From: Halobacillus litoralis
GTDB lineage: Bacteria; Bacillota; Bacilli; Bacillales; Halobacillaceae
Direction: 5' to 3'
Assembly: GCF_009856355.1 (NCBI RefSeq)
Contig: NZ_WMEW01000001.1
Location: 767,138 to 831,137 of the forward strand
DNA length: 64,000 bases
Under the pieces are notes generated by a model. That model did not search any database. It was not told where the DNA came from and saw only the letters and a program-made list of their open reading frames with translations. The first letter of the stretch is position 1. Every line of letters begins with the position of its first letter. A program made the position numbers and the translations under genes. Below, piece by piece: positions 26,684-35,194 of this stretch.

Positions 26684-29600
26684 ATGAACTGGTTAACAAA
26701 ATTCAGCTTGAAAAATACGGTCGCCATCCTGATTCTGACGGTCCTTGTGATCGCCATGGGAATCTTTGCGGCGGACAAAATCAAAGTGGAAACCTTCCCG
26801 GACGTCAGCTTTCCTGTCCTGACGGTCCAGACGGTCTATCCGAACGCCTCGACGGAAGAAGTGGAGGAGAACGTGACCACCCCTCTTGAGGAAGCCCTTC
26901 TGAACATGGAGGACTATGACGCGATTACAAGTACATCTCAGGAGAACGCGTCTTTTATTACCATCACCTATCCATTCGGTGAAGATATCGAAGAAGCTCA
27001 ATCAGACATCACTAATGCAATCGCCGATGTAACGACACCGGAGGATGCGGACACCGAAGTAACCGCTCTGTCGATCAACTCGACACCGGTCTATCAGGCC
27101 GCGCTTTCCTCCGAGGACCTGCAGGCGCTTCAGGCGGATGTAGAAGATACGATCGTTCCGACGCTTGAAAACCTTGAAGGTGTAGCTGGTGTCCAGGTGA
27201 CGGGAAGTGAGGAGTCGAAGCTGCAGATCGAAGTGGATGAAGAAGAAGCTTCCACGTACGGACTCACACTATCTTCCATCCTTGATGCTGTTGAGCAGTC
27301 CGAATACAAGCTTCCCGCCGGCTCCCTCCAGCAGGACGGTCTGTCCACACCGGTGGAAATCACAGGAACACTTGGTGATGTGACCGCTCTTGAAGACCTC
27401 ACCATTCCGGTTACACCAGCGGGTGATCAACAGCAGCAGCCATCACAAAATGCAGGGTCTGAGCCTGCCGCAGGAGCACAGACAAATCCAGCTGTACAGG
27501 CGGAAGCCCCTCAGGAAGTGACCCTCGGGGAAATCGCCGATATAACTCAAGTGACCGAGCGCAGCGAAATCTCCCGTTTCAACGGGGAAGACAGTGTATT
27601 GATTGAAGTAACAAAAGCCCAGGACGCCAACACAGCCGATGTTGCTGATGCGGTGAAGTCCTTTTTGAATGAAGAAGTGGATAACAGCGGCTATGAGCTG
27701 TATACCGTCCTCGACCAGGGCGAAGAAGTGAACAAATCCATCTCCGCATTGTTGAAGGAAGGCGGATTCGGTGCCTTGTTCACTGTCATCGTCATCCTGC
27801 TTTTCCTAAGAAACATCCGGGCGACGATCATCGCGATTCTGTCGCTGCCGATTTCGATTCTCGGATCGATCGCCCTCCTTGAAACATTTGATTACACGTT
27901 GAACATTATGACGCTCGGCGGTATGGCCGTCGCCGTCGGACGAATCGTCGATGACAGCATCGTCGTCATCGAGAACATCTACCGCTGGAAACAGCAGTAT
28001 CCGGATATGAAGCAGCGGGATGTCGTCTTCAAGGCGACGAAGGAAGTGCTCGGCGCTGTCGCCTCTTCCACGATCGCGACCCTGATCGTCTTCCTCCCAC
28101 TCGCCTTTGTCGGCGGTATTCTCGGCGAATTTTTCCGACCGTTCAGTCTCGCCGTGGTGTTCTCGATCACCATCTCCCTGCTGGTCGCTCTCATGCTTAT
28201 CCCTGTGCTCGGCAAGTTCTTCTTCAAGGACGTGAAGCACGAGGAAAAAACGAGCCGGCTGGCCACATGGTATGAAAAATTCCTAAGAGGATCCTTGAAG
28301 AAGAAAGGACTCGTCTTCACCCTTTCGTTCGTCCTGTTGTTCGGATCATTCTCCTTCATTCCGGCACTCGGAGTATCGTTCCTGCCGAGTGAAGGCAGTG
28401 AAACGTTCGAAGTCGAACTGACCCTTCCGGATGAGACGACGCTTGAAGAAACGACAGCGCTGGCGCAGTCGATGGAGGCCACCCTTCTGGATGACGATCA
28501 GATCGACTACACGCAGGTATCCATCGGCTTTTCCAGCCAGCGGCAGCTTCCAGGCATGAATGCATCTGTTTCTGAAAACATCGCCCGCTTCTACGTCCAG
28601 CTTCAGGAGGACGCCCAAGCCGATGCAGTAATGAACGACTATGAGGAAGATCTGCTTGCCGAGGCGCAGGAGGCCTACCCGGAGGCTGTCGTGAATGCCA
28701 CAGAAGTCCAGCAGGATGGACCGCCATCCGGCAATACGATTGATGTGAATCTGTACAGTGATGAGAATGAAGATTTGAGAGAGGCCGCCAACCAGGTCGC
28801 CCAGCTCTTTGAACAAAACGATCAATTAAAGAATGTATCCAACGATATGGAGGATACGCAGACGAAATACGATATTTCCCTTAATGAGGATGGCAGAGAG
28901 CTCGGTGTGAGCCCGTATCAGCTGATGCAGCCGATCCGCGAACGGCTTCAGCCCCTTGATGGCGGCACGCTCACCCTGACTGAGGAATGGGAGATGGAGC
29001 TTGCCTTCGATGAAGCCTTCGCAACAAAGGCGGATATCGAAACGTATACCATCATGACACAGGACGGTGCCAAAGAGCTGCAGGAAATCGCTTCGATTGA
29101 AGAAGTGGAAGTGCCGAAATCCATCAAGCACCAGGACGGTGAAACGGCAAGCACGGTCTCCGCGACTATCATCGGAGACGACACCGCCGCCGTTTCCCGT
29201 GACGTGGAGGCCGATGTCGACTCCCTCACCCTGCCGGACAGCGTGGAAGTGAACCTGACCGGAGGACTGGAAATGATCAACGAAGGCTTCGCCGACCTCG
29301 GGCTAGCCATGGCCGCAGCTGTCGGACTCGTGTTCCTTGTACTCAGCATTACGTTCGGAGGCATCCTGACCCCGATTGTCATCCTGTCCTCCCTGATCTT
29401 CATCCCGATCGGCTCGCTCGCCGGCTTGTTCCTATCCGGCCAGACGCTGTCGATGAGCGCCATGATCGGAATGCTGATGCTGATCGGAATCGTCGTTACC
29501 AACGCCGTCGTACTGCTTGACCGTGTCGAAAGCAACCGCCGCGAAGGACACGAGCTCACAGAAGCGATCGTCGAAGCGTCCCGTACGCGTCTGCGTCCGA

Positions 29601-29788
29601 TTCTCATGACCGCCCTGGCCACGATTTTCGCTCTCGTGCCGCTCGCCCTTTCGAACTCGGCTTCCGGGCTGATATCCAAAGGACTTGCAATTACGGTCAT
29701 CGGTGGACTGACGACATCGACGCTGCTCACCTTGATTTTTGTACCGGTCTTCTATTATGCGGTTGGGAAGTTCCGGAGAATGGAATAG
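26684..29788 (+). CDS. RND-family efflux transporter, SwrC/YerP-like
   Basis: A 1034-residue RND permease with TM1 near the N-terminus, two large extracytoplasmic loops and two blocks of helices. Typical blocks are FPDVSFPVLTVQTVYPNAS, GGMAVAVGRIVDDSIVVIENI and RLRPILMTALATIFALVPLAL. Homologues such as B. subtilis SwrC export surfactin and other amphiphiles and work without a TolC-type outer channel. About residues 245-280 carry a low-complexity insertion rich in Gln, Pro and Ala. No membrane-fusion protein gene is adjacent. It lies 79 bp after the kinase gene, so probably in one regulon. Confidence 0.94.
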   Translation: MNWLTKFSLKNTVAILILTVLVIAMGIFAADKIKVETFPDVSFPVLTVQTVYPNASTEEVEENVTTPLEEALLNMEDYDAITSTSQENASFITITYPFGEDIEEAQSDITNAIADVTTPEDADTEVTALSINSTPVYQAALSSEDLQALQADVEDTIVPTLENLEGVAGVQVTGSEESKLQIEVDEEEASTYGLTLSSILDAVEQSEYKLPAGSLQQDGLSTPVEITGTLGDVTALEDLTIPVTPAGDQQQQPSQNAGSEPAAGAQTNPAVQAEAPQEVTLGEIADITQVTERSEISRFNGEDSVLIEVTKAQDANTADVADAVKSFLNEEVDNSGYELYTVLDQGEEVNKSISALLKEGGFGALFTVIVILLFLRNIRATIIAILSLPISILGSIALLETFDYTLNIMTLGGMAVAVGRIVDDSIVVIENIYRWKQQYPDMKQRDVVFKATKEVLGAVASSTIATLIVFLPLAFVGGILGEFFRPFSLAVVFSITISLLVALMLIPVLGKFFFKDVKHEEKTSRLATWYEKFLRGSLKKKGLVFTLSFVLLFGSFSFIPALGVSFLPSEGSETFEVELTLPDETTLEETTALAQSMEATLLDDDQIDYTQVSIGFSSQRQLPGMNASVSENIARFYVQLQEDAQADAVMNDYEEDLLAEAQEAYPEAVVNATEVQQDGPPSGNTIDVNLYSDENEDLREAANQVAQLFEQNDQLKNVSNDMEDTQTKYDISLNEDGRELGVSPYQLMQPIRERLQPLDGGTLTLTEEWEMELAFDEAFATKADIETYTIMTQDGAKELQEIASIEEVEVPKSIKHQDGETASTVSATIIGDDTAAVSRDVEADVDSLTLPDSVEVNLTGGLEMINEGFADLGLAMAAAVGLVFLVLSITFGGILTPIVILSSLIFIPIGSLAGLFLSGQTLSMSAMIGMLMLIGIVVTNAVVLLDRVESNRREGHELTEAIVEASRTRLRPILMTALATIFALVPLALSNSASGLISKGLAITVIGGLTTSTLLTLIFVPVFYYAVGKFRRME

Positions 29789-29793
29789 ATGAT

Positions 29794-29829
29794 GGAACCC
29801 GCAGGCCTTTGAGGTCTGGGGGTTCTTTT
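29794..29829 (+). terminator. Terminator of the RND gene
   Basis: GAACCC.CAG.CCT/AGG.CTG.GGGTTC hairpin followed by TTTT. Confidence 0.88.
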
Positions 29830-30044
29830 ATCATGTGGCTTATTTTGCTTAGACTTCGATAATTTCGTTCGTTATTAAATCATAATTTTTTTACTAAAAA
29901 CTTTATAAAGAGTATCTAAGTATGACAAAATGACCAAATAAATAGATACAAAGGAGATCTGGAGCTATCGGTGGAATCGCCGTTGGTGACGTGCATCACT
30001 TTGGCACCTGCTGGTGGTGGAATTCTATACAAGGTGGTTTTGTA

Positions 30045-30179
30045 ATGAGCGATAAAAGAGACAATTCCAATGAAATCAACATGAGTAAAAAACGATTTTA
30101 TGTAGTGTTCGGTGGCACGATTGCTGTCGTTATTCCCCTTTATGCCATAGTTTCTCAGGGTATCGAAAGACTGTTTTAA
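30045..30179 (+). CDS. Small single-helix membrane protein
   Basis: A 44-residue protein: a polar N-terminus (MSDKRDNSNEINMSKKR) and one hydrophobic helix. AAGGTGG lies 7 nt before the ATG. Upstream, the same frame stays open to 29946 and would encode a Gly/Trp-rich segment (FGTCWWWNS) without a good start. Unknown function. Confidence 0.5.
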   Translation: MSDKRDNSNEINMSKKRFYVVFGGTIAVVIPLYAIVSQGIERLF

Positions 30180-30201
30180 TAAAAGAGTGCTCTTTGGTAG
30201 T

Positions 30202-30243
30202 ACACCCCGGAAGTTAGAACGAAAAATCTAACTTCCGGGGTGT
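30202..30243 (+). terminator. Terminator with 17-bp perfect stem
   Basis: ACACCCCGGAAGTTAGA and its exact complement with an 8-nt loop, followed by TTTTC. Confidence 0.85.
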
Positions 30244-30355
30244 TTTCTATGGCAGGATAGAGAATTACAGTAACGAAGACAACTTAGAAGGTTTTCTTCC
30301 GGAAGCAGAAACAGGTGAAAGCATCGAAGCTCCGCCAGCAAAAAAAGCGATGTAA
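30218..30355 (+). pseudogene. Possible remnant of a coding sequence lacking a start
   Basis: A 45-codon open frame ends at a TAA at 30353 and encodes a plausible acidic tail (NLEGFLPEAETGESIEAPPAKKAM). It has no ATG, GTG or TTG and begins inside the preceding terminator after a TAG. It may be the 3' end of a degraded gene. No family recognised. Confidence 0.3.
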
Positions 30356-30405
30356 GGATAACCCCCGCTACCTTTTTTAATAAGGAGCGGGGGTTATCCC
30401 TTTTT
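30356..30405 (+). terminator. Strong terminator
   Basis: GGATAACCCCCGCT/AGCGGGGGTTATCC stem followed by CTTTTT. It follows the possible gene remnant, which supports the idea that a gene once ended here. Confidence 0.9.
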
Positions 30406-30510
30406 GCTTATCCTAAGAACATAAATGGAATTTAATCCCACACCAAGCAACCTATGATACACTAAGATTACCGAAATCGATGATGGAACCCAGCCACTGG
30501 AGGCCCGCTT

Positions 30511-30681
30511 ATGAAAGAAAAATACTTGATACCCATCCTGATTTTTTTCGTCTTAGGATCCGCTGCAATTAGTCGTATCCATTCGCTCAGCCAAACGGTT
30601 AAATCGTTCTTTTACGGTACCGCTTTAGTCGTTCTCCTTGTGGTAGGGATGATACGCACCTATCACTATTTCAAATCCTGA
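30511..30681 (+). CDS. Small two-helix membrane protein
   Basis: A 56-residue protein (MKEKYLIPILIFFVLGSAAIS...) with two hydrophobic segments and a basic C-terminus. GGAGG lies 7 nt before the ATG. It ends 20 nt before the next small gene and is probably co-transcribed with it. Unknown function. Confidence 0.65.
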   Translation: MKEKYLIPILIFFVLGSAAISRIHSLSQTVKSFFYGTALVVLLVVGMIRTYHYFKS

Positions 30682-30701
30682 TGGTAAGGAGTTGATCGTA
30701 A

Positions 30702-30989
30702 ATGAAGCTGCTTAGGATCGGTGGAGGTGGGCTCAAAATGGCCCTTCTTTATATCGTTCTTACCCTTCTGTCCCCTTTCATCCTCCATCTGACCGGGAGG
30801 CGAAATGTCCTGTCCGAGCCTGAATGGATGGGTGGAAATCTTTGGTTCATTGAAGTGAGTGAGCATCAAATGTATGCAACAGCAACAGCGACGGGAATAA
30901 TTGTTTCTTTTCTTCTTGGAGTTCTTTTGTATACCCTGCTTCACGTTGTCTCTTTCCCCGGAAAAAAGGAAGATCATCCAGCGATGTAA
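30702..30989 (+). CDS. Small two-helix membrane protein
   Basis: A 95-residue protein with two transmembrane segments (LLYIVLTLLSPFILHL and ATGIIVSFLLGVLLYTLLHVV). TAAGGAG lies 10 nt before the ATG; an internal ATG at 30738 with GGAGG is an alternative start. A terminator follows at 31008. Unknown function. Confidence 0.6.
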   Translation: MKLLRIGGGGLKMALLYIVLTLLSPFILHLTGRRNVLSEPEWMGGNLWFIEVSEHQMYATATATGIIVSFLLGVLLYTLLHVVSFPGKKEDHPAM

Positions 30990-31007
30990 AAAAACTCATC
31001 TTTGTTT

Positions 31008-31038
31008 ACTCCGTGCATGATTGCAGGGAGTCTTTTTT
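31008..31038 (+). terminator. Terminator
   Basis: ACTCC.TGC/GCA.GGAGT hairpin followed by seven T. Confidence 0.88.
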
Positions 31039-31061
31039 TGGAGACTACTAAAGTTCATAGT

Positions 31062-31079
31062 TTGTTCAACATTTCACAA
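31062..31079. promoter_or_regulatory. Rex-box-like operator upstream of the alcohol dehydrogenase
   Basis: TTGTTCAACATTTCACAA matches the Rex consensus TTGTGAAATATTTCACAA at 15 of 18 positions, with an intact right half. Rex represses fermentation genes when NADH/NAD+ is low, which fits the gene downstream. Confidence 0.6.
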
Positions 31080-31173
31080 ACTTTTCCCCAATTATGGTGC
31101 TATGATGAATATGTAAGGAAGATCTTCTCAACAAACCATTTCATTATTCATTGAATATAAGGGGGAAACGCAT

Positions 31174-32196
31174 ATGAAAGCTGTTGTAGTCAATCCACAT
31201 GCGAAAGCCAACGTTGAGGTTATCGAAAAGGATGTCCGTCCACTGAAATCCGGGGAAGCCCTCGTCGATGTGGAATACTGCGGGGTCTGCCATACGGATC
31301 TGCACGTTGCTGCTGGTGATTTCGGTGATGTCGAAGGCCGCGTGCTTGGGCATGAAGGGATCGGCGTTGTTTCACAAATCGCTGATGATGTCACAAGCTT
31401 GAAGGTCGGGGACCGCGTGAGCATCGCCTGGATGTTCCATGCCTGCGGACGCTGTGAATACTGCACGACTGGACGGGAAACGTTCTGCCGGAATGTCCAG
31501 AACGCCGGATACAGTGTCGACGGCGGTATGGCCGAGCAGTGCATCGTGACAGCTGATTATGCGGTAAAAGTACCCGATGGACTCGATCCGGCTCAGGCCA
31601 GCAGCATCACCTGCGCCGGCGTGACGACGTATAAAGCGATCAAAGTATCTGATGTGAAAGCCGGTCAGTGGATCGCCATCTACGGCTGCGGCGGTTTGGG
31701 CAACCTAGCCATACAGTATGCCAAGCACGTCTTCAACGCCAAAGTGATCGCGGTCGATATCAATGACGATAAGCTCGCCCTCGCCAAAGAGATCGGCGCC
31801 AACATGACGATCAATCCAACAACGGATGGAGATGCAGAGAAAATCATCCAGGAGCAGCTCGGCGGGGCGCACGCCGCTGTCGTTACGGCGGTTTCTAAAC
31901 AAGCCTTCAACTCTGCTGTCGATGCCGTCCGCGCCTGCGGTAAGGTCACAGCGGTCGGACTGCCGTCTGAAACGATGGATTTGAACATTCCACGACTCGT
32001 CCTTGATGGCATTGAAGTGATCGGCTCTCTCGTCGGCACCCGTAAGGATTTAGAAGAGGCCTTCCAATTCGGAGCAGAAGGAAAAGTCGTTCCGGTCGTG
32101 CAGACACGCCACCTCCACGAAGTTCAGGACGTCTTCGAGGAAATGGAGCAGGGTAAAATCCAGGGCCGAATGGTGATCGATTTCCATCAGCACTAA
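31174..32196 (+). CDS. adhA: Zinc-dependent alcohol dehydrogenase (AdhA/AdhP type)
   Basis: A 340-residue medium-chain dehydrogenase. Catalytic zinc ligands are Cys36, His60 and Cys147. The structural zinc is held by Cys91, Cys94, Cys97 and Cys105. The NAD-binding motif GCGGLG is at 171-176. Length and sequence match bacterial ethanol dehydrogenases AdhA/AdhP that interconvert alcohols and aldehydes. AGGGGG lies 8 nt upstream of the ATG. A Rex-like site about 100 bp upstream suggests induction under low oxygen. Confidence 0.95.
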   Translation: MKAVVVNPHAKANVEVIEKDVRPLKSGEALVDVEYCGVCHTDLHVAAGDFGDVEGRVLGHEGIGVVSQIADDVTSLKVGDRVSIAWMFHACGRCEYCTTGRETFCRNVQNAGYSVDGGMAEQCIVTADYAVKVPDGLDPAQASSITCAGVTTYKAIKVSDVKAGQWIAIYGCGGLGNLAIQYAKHVFNAKVIAVDINDDKLALAKEIGANMTINPTTDGDAEKIIQEQLGGAHAAVVTAVSKQAFNSAVDAVRACGKVTAVGLPSETMDLNIPRLVLDGIEVIGSLVGTRKDLEEAFQFGAEGKVVPVVQTRHLHEVQDVFEEMEQGKIQGRMVIDFHQH

Positions 32197-32204
32197 ACAT
32201 AAAA

Positions 32205-32238
32205 AAACCGCCTGCGCCTGATCCGGCACGGGCGGTTT
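32205..32238. terminator. Bidirectional terminator
   Basis: AAACCGCC/GGCGGTTT stem with A-run before and T after, between convergent adhA and the HAAS gene. Confidence 0.88.
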
Positions 32239-32240
32239 CT

Positions 32241-32999
32241 TTATGTCGTCTGCTTTCTTTTTTCCATAAAGGTATGAATCACGATATACAACAAGATCAG
32301 CCCTAAAGGAAGGAACGCCTCAACCATCAGGCTCGTATCGGCCTGGACGCCTGCTGCTTCCATGAGTAAAGGCGGCACATAGTAAACCAGCGCTACGAAA
32401 ACCAAGAAGAAGCTCTTCCACTTCCATGCGAGCGCCACAAGGGTCAGAGCGGATAAAACGAGGATGACCCCCTCCGCTGTCGCTCCGGCCGTCCATACAG
32501 GGGGTATCGAAAGCATTTGATCCATGAAAATCAATCCCATGAACAACAGCATAAATCCGCTGCTAATGACCGCATAGAAGGTGAATTCCTTTTTCTTCGT
32601 CGGACGCTTAGAGGATACGTAGCGGAAGGATAAAATAATGGCTCCTAAGTAAAACAGGGCGATGACAGGATAGCCGATCAGTTCGAGAAGCGAATACGAC
32701 AGCTCCCCTTCCAAAGCATCTCCAAGCAGTAGGAAGGCGACGATACCGAGGATAAACCCCTGGATCCACCCGGCGATCTGTTTCTTATCCAAAGGCATCT
32801 CCCCCGCCAGTTCCTTCATATACTCCTCCGGAGACTTTCCTGTGATATGCTCCGTGCTTTTTCCTTCCTGTTCAGCTTCAAGGAGATGATCCTCAAGCTC
32901 TTCTGTAATCTCCTCCACCTCGGATTCATTCCTGCCACTCGTAAGCAGATACAGCCTTAGATGATCGACGAATTCCCGGCTTTCCTCTGATAAAATCAT
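32241..32999 (-). CDS. HAAS (DUF1700)-domain membrane protein
   Basis: A 252-residue protein. Residues 1-70 form an acidic helical HAAS-type domain (LRLYLLTSGRNESEVEEITEELEDHLLEAE), followed by about six transmembrane helices. HAAS proteins are regularly encoded just after PadR regulators and act as their membrane partners or sensors. Start and PadR stop overlap by 4 nt. Confidence 0.85.
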   Translation of the reverse strand: MILSEESREFVDHLRLYLLTSGRNESEVEEITEELEDHLLEAEQEGKSTEHITGKSPEEYMKELAGEMPLDKKQIAGWIQGFILGIVAFLLLGDALEGELSYSLLELIGYPVIALFYLGAIILSFRYVSSKRPTKKKEFTFYAVISSGFMLLFMGLIFMDQMLSIPPVWTAGATAEGVILVLSALTLVALAWKWKSFFLVFVALVYYVPPLLMEAAGVQADTSLMVEAFLPLGLILLYIVIHTFMEKRKQTT

Positions 33000-33328
33000 A
33001 GACCCTCTTCCCCTTCCAGTAAATTCTCAACACCACCGGAAATGCTTTTCCATCGGTTTTTAAAGGCTTCCAGCTCGCGTCGGCCTTCTTCGGTAATGGC
33101 GTAGTATTTCCGCTGCGGGCCGCCGGACGGATGCTTTTTCTTCGTCGTGGTGACCAGCCCTTCTTTTTTCATCCGGAGAAGCAGCGGGTAAATGCTTCCC
33201 TCCTTGACCATGGAAAAGCCATAGCCGTTCAGTTTTTCGATCATTTCATAGCCGTAGGTCTCCCCTTTTCCGATAATGGCGAGCAGACAGCCTTCAAGAA
33301 TTCCTTTCAACATTTGGCTCGACGACAT
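32996..33328 (-). CDS. PadR-family transcriptional regulator
   Basis: A 110-residue winged-helix repressor with typical PadR blocks (LLAIIGKGETYGYEMIEKL, GSIYPLLLRMKKEGLV, GGPQRKYYAITEEGRREL). The ATG at 33328 follows GAGAGGGGA by 8 nt and gives the usual family length; the reading from 33364 is an extension. It forms a two-gene operon with the HAAS protein. Confidence 0.92.
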   Translation of the reverse strand: MSSSQMLKGILEGCLLAIIGKGETYGYEMIEKLNGYGFSMVKEGSIYPLLLRMKKEGLVTTTKKKHPSGGPQRKYYAITEEGRRELEAFKNRWKSISGGVENLLEGEEGL

Positions 33329-33529
33329 CCAGACGTTCCCCTCTCCAACATTCTTGCATTGCAAGGTAGTTAGGCAAAAAATAAAAACGTTCTATATTGT
33401 TATGCAAGTTAGTTTAAGTTTAAAGGTTTAACCCATATATTTCAAGGATATTTGTAAATATTTCCTATAAATGCTTTTTGCAGTCTTCACAGGTCCTACT
33501 CTAATGATGGAAGGAGTTTCAGATATGCC

Positions 33530-33871
33530 ATGGGTAACGTGATTCTTCGATTGCTTAGTGTTGGAATAGCGGAGATACCTTTTATCTTGTATTATGACTA
33601 CCTGCCTGAGGAAACGATAGCCTTAAACTACTATGTTCTAGGCTTTTATGCTGTCTATATGTGCTCCGAATCCTTTGATCCCTTTGGAATAAGAACGCAC
33701 TGGATCCACATCTTTCAGATCAGTGCGCTCATCATTTTGACGACCGGGACGCTCCGAAACTTCGATTTTGTGACAAACACCATGTGGAAGGGCGTATTTC
33801 TTATAACGTATAGTGCCTATATTGTATTTAAATTGATCGAGGTTATTATTTTAAGAAAAAAGATGAAGTAA
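33530..33871 (+). CDS. Membrane protein of unknown function
   Basis: A 113-residue protein with four predicted helices. AAGGAG lies 13 nt before this ATG but 8 nt before an overlapping ATG at 33525 that opens a five-codon frame (MPWVT stop at 33540-33542). Translation may therefore initiate at the mini-frame and reinitiate, or one of the two starts is used directly. Family not recognised. Confidence 0.6.
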   Translation: MGNVILRLLSVGIAEIPFILYYDYLPEETIALNYYVLGFYAVYMCSESFDPFGIRTHWIHIFQISALIILTTGTLRNFDFVTNTMWKGVFLITYSAYIVFKLIEVIILRKKMK

Positions 33872-33908
33872 AAATCATCGCGATGATCCTGTGAAACAAA
33901 GACAAATC

Positions 33909-33932
33909 AAGCACCTGGTCATTCAGGTGCTT
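33909..33932. terminator. Hairpin between convergent genes
   Basis: AAGCACCTG/CAGGTGCTT stem with weak T tracts on both sides, so termination is uncertain. Confidence 0.5.
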
Positions 33933-33938
33933 GGATAA

Positions 33939-34967
33939 TTATGTGAGTGCATTCAGTTTCTTCAAATATAATTTCGCTATGTCTTCCTGACCGATCATCC
34001 GCCACTCGATGTCCCGGCCCAGTTCCTGTTTCGTTTCCTCCATTCTCATTTTAAAACAATCTTCAAAACTCTGTGATATATCTCCCATGATGAAAAGGTA
34101 AGCATAGTTGGATTTAGAATTTCGACTGCAACGGATAAGATCTTCAATCGGCTTTTCCGTTCTCACATTCCCCTGATAGTTCTTACATTGAACCGGAATA
34201 TCATCAAGTAAATCAGATCCATCAAAAGGATCAAGAATTTTTATGGTCAGATCCCATCCCTTTCCTGAATCCCCAGCTTTTTTCACCTCAACTCCAGCCA
34301 TCGATTCAATCAGTTCCTTCACAAAGCTTTCAAAATGTGCGCTCGGCCATTGTTGTGAAATTCTTTCATACGTCTTCTTGATTAACTCCTCTTCCAACGC
34401 CTGTGATGCAAAAAGGGCGGCATTTCCTTCTTGATTTAACTTCTCAAATTCCTCCCCGCCCTCCCTTGAAATTTTCTCAATACGTTCAAGATTATCGAGA
34501 GCATCGGAGTTGTAGATTTCATAATACTGACCACGCTTGCTGAGGTGATGACGCAGCTGCTGGGACACCATTTGGGAAGCCACTCGAATATAATCATTGG
34601 TTAACAGGCGGCACTCAACATAATGGTTGAAATCATCCATCTCCGGGTCCGTAGAACCGTATTCCCCTGTCACTTCTGCGATGAGAAACTGCCTCAATGG
34701 CCTCTTCAGCTGAATCACCAGCCGATCTCCAACAGTTAAACGCTTCATCAAAAACTGGGTGTATCTCCAGGTCACTTTTTCGTTTGATGTCCGCTGCGAT
34801 GAAGGGATTTCCTTAATTCTTCTTAAATCAGATCCAGGCCCGCTCCAACCAAATCTTGCACTGCCATCCTTCAGTTCCTGCATCATCCAATCTTCCTGCC
34901 CGGAAAACGTCGCGACAAATTTAAAGTAACGGGTGATAACCCTCCACTCCCTTTCTTTGTAATGCAT
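33939..34967 (-). CDS. Mrr-type restriction endonuclease-like protein, candidate solitary type IV restriction enzyme
   Basis: A 342-residue protein. Residues 205-340 have a PD-(D/E)XK nuclease pattern of the Mrr_cat type: Glu213 in HFESFVKEL, Asp239 in KGWDL and Gln260-Cys-Lys262 in PVQCKNY. Residues 12-125 (FKFVATFSG..., GDRLVIQ, RQFLIAEVTGEYG) look like an EVE/PUA-type modified-base reader, a call made by eye only. No methylase or specificity gene is adjacent, as expected for enzymes that cut modified foreign DNA. RBS AGGTGG is very close to the ATG, so the exact start is uncertain (GTG at 34973 possible). Confidence 0.72.
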   Translation of the reverse strand: MHYKEREWRVITRYFKFVATFSGQEDWMMQELKDGSARFGWSGPGSDLRRIKEIPSSQRTSNEKVTWRYTQFLMKRLTVGDRLVIQLKRPLRQFLIAEVTGEYGSTDPEMDDFNHYVECRLLTNDYIRVASQMVSQQLRHHLSKRGQYYEIYNSDALDNLERIEKISREGGEEFEKLNQEGNAALFASQALEEELIKKTYERISQQWPSAHFESFVKELIESMAGVEVKKAGDSGKGWDLTIKILDPFDGSDLLDDIPVQCKNYQGNVRTEKPIEDLIRCSRNSKSNYAYLFIMGDISQSFEDCFKMRMEETKQELGRDIEWRMIGQEDIAKLYLKKLNALT

Positions 34968-35194
34968 CGCCACCTATATTTTACCATTAATCAACTTAAT
35001 AATCAGACTATTTACAGCGTATTCCTGCATATGTATTTATACCCACTCCAACCATCTCGTTCCCTTGCACTTTTCGTAAGATACTATTAAAGTATATACT
35101 GGTTGAAATCCATTCAATATGGTAATGGATATAGATAGCGTCGCTTTTAGCTTTGGGAATCAAACTTCTCATAAAGAAAGGGTTCAGATATATT

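Noticed and set aside
28948..29730. Minus-strand frame of 260 codons inside the RND pump gene
   Set aside because: Ser/Arg-rich reverse shadow; the pump frame is unambiguous.
29946..30044. Gly/Trp-rich bacteriocin-like leader region upstream of the 44-aa protein
   Set aside because: No good start codon with RBS and no double-glycine leader; the downstream ATG has the proper RBS.
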